This document shows positions 63,474-64,000 of a stretch of DNA of 64,000 nucleotides, in pieces. Each line of letters starts with the position of its first letter. Position 1 is the first letter of the stretch. This stretch comes from Helicobacter sp. 12S02232-10. GTDB taxonomy: Bacteria; Campylobacterota; Campylobacteria; Campylobacterales; Helicobacteraceae. Location of the stretch: the NCBI RefSeq assembly GCF_002272895.1, contig NZ_MLAQ01000002.1, positions 186,001-250,000 of the forward strand, read 5' to 3'. A model generated the notes under the pieces. The model had not been told where the DNA came from and ran no database searches. It saw nothing but the letters and a program-made list of their open reading frames with translations. Position numbers and translations under genes: made by a program.

Positions 63474-64000
63474 ATGAAAAATTTGGCTTTTTTTCTGATC
63501 GTTTTAATTTTTACAGGATGTTATGTGAATCCTCAAATAGCTACATTGGGAAATTTTTACAATGGCGAGAAAAAGACTGGCTATGAACTCATTGAAGGAA
63601 AACATCTTGTCGCAATTCCTAGAGGCTTGGCGGGTCATTTTGAGAGGGGTATCAAGATGAATATGCCTACTTCAATAAAGGAAAAAGATCCTGCAGATAA
63701 GACTTTAGTTATTGAGTATTTCTTTACAAAATTCAACAAGGGAAATCACGCTGCACGATTTTGGAAATGGTGGTTTGCAGATCAAGATGAGCGGGGGTTT
63801 ATAGAAATAAAAATTTTATTCAAAGACAAAAACGGCAAAATTCTGGAAACTACTTATTTTTCCATCCCAGCTACCAGAGGTTTTTTTGGAGGAAGCGTGA
63901 CGTCAAGTTCTTATTTGCTGGGAGAAAGCGTTTCTTCTTATATGAGAAATTATTTCTTTTCTAATCAACCTTATAAAGAAAATCAATGTACTGCTATCTT
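63474..64000 (+). CDS. lipoprotein, unknown function (runs off the right edge)
   Basis: ATG at 63474; open for 175 codons to the window end. Signal peptide MKNLAFFLIVLIFTGC has a lipobox (FTGC), so the mature protein begins at Cys16 and is anchored in the membrane. The rest (GYELIEGKHLVAIPRGLAGH, EYFFTKFNKGNHAARFWKWW, RGFFGGSVTSSS) reads as a beta-rich secreted domain; family not recognised with certainty. It lies after the Mor-region genes with its own promoter, where Mu-like phages carry cargo ('moron') genes. Alternatively it is a host gene if the prophage is truncated. Confidence 0.75.
   Translation, partial: MKNLAFFLIVLIFTGCYVNPQIATLGNFYNGEKKTGYELIEGKHLVAIPRGLAGHFERGIKMNMPTSIKEKDPADKTLVIEYFFTKFNKGNHAARFWKWWFADQDERGFIEIKILFKDKNGKILETTYFSIPATRGFFGGSVTSSSYLLGESVSSYMRNYFFSNQPYKENQCTAI

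Larger units (their letters stand above)
54890..64000 (+). mobile_element. Mu-like transposable prophage, left end and early region (incomplete)
   Basis: From the break in the MFS gene to the window edge the content and order follow Mu-family phages: leftward S24 repressor, control region, Ner/gp16-like protein, DDE transposase, MuB ATPase, small early genes, Gam, GemA, Mor. Structural genes are not reached. The exact left base is unsure: the MFS reading ends near 54890, while clustered repeats start at 54995 and 55129. By eye the DNA uses more C-ending codons than the host genes. The lipoprotein gene at 63474 may be cargo. Confidence 0.88.

Overview
The window is AT-rich chromosomal DNA of a Helicobacter species (Campylobacterota) that is not H. 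pylori. Many proteins match H. pylori proteins closely (HugZ, an alpha-carbonic anhydrase, a cholesterol alpha-glucosyltransferase-type enzyme, CheY, CopA/CopP). Several blocks keep H. pylori gene order: metG to the HP0421-like gene, cheY-prmA-ftsH-PSD-like-pssA followed by copA-copP, and mtnN-fabD. It also encodes steps H. pylori lacks (hisA, leuA) and pseudopilins plus a PilT-like ATPase, so it looks like a more prototrophic Helicobacter with a type II/type IV-pilus-like pseudopilus.

Layout. 1-5.5 kb: end of a metal P-type ATPase, Fur-boxed hugZ, a candidate small RNA with C/U-rich loops, an EamA transporter, a frameshifted CoA-binding protein gene, ilvA and a membrane protein. 5.5-13 kb: a pseudopilin, a glycosyltransferase, metG, a MurF-N-domain-like protein, cmoB, a hotdog protein and the cholesterol-glucosyltransferase-like gene. 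13-19.4 kb: a methyltransferase with regulatory domain, carbonic anhydrase, aminotransferase, phosphoribosyltransferase, rimO and tilS. 19.5-26.4 kb: the cbb3 oxidase operon ccoNOQP with small membrane proteins (one of 35 aa), a TPM-domain protein and FixH, running into three pseudopilin-like genes and the ATPase. 26.5-34.4 kb: polA and thyX, an accessory locus (HTH gene with homopolymer tracts, coiled-coil peptide, HTH-nuclease-HTH protein), two more pseudopilins, mtnN and fabD. 34.5-43.2 kb: tRNA-Ser(GCU), cysE, speA, ybeY, cysK, ung, a sugar oxidoreductase/acetyltransferase pair and an orphan N6 methylase. 43.3-54.6 kb: hisA, cheY, prmA, ftsH, a PSD-like gene without the usual cleavage serine, pssA, leuA preceded by a candidate Leu leader peptide, copA, copP and an MsbA-like exporter.

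54.9 kb to the right edge: the left end and early region of a Mu-like transposable prophage. Its left boundary lies in or just after an MFS transporter gene, which breaks off after about 80 codons. Gene order is that of Mu: leftward S24-type repressor, control region, Ner/BcepMu-gp16-like protein, DDE transposase, MuB ATPase, small early genes, Gam, GemA, Mor. Structural genes must lie beyond 64 kb. A lipoprotein gene runs off the right edge.

Strongest leads for new biology: two tiny membrane-protein genes with excellent ribosome sites nested in another frame of the transposase ORF; the 29.9-31.8 kb locus pairing a possibly phase-variable HTH gene with a winged-helix nuclease; the leuA leader peptide; three tandem 22-bp repeats and further 20-bp repeats at the prophage left end; and the candidate small RNA after hugZ. 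All calls come from reading the sequence. No database search or folding program was run, and H. pylori locus numbers are from memory.
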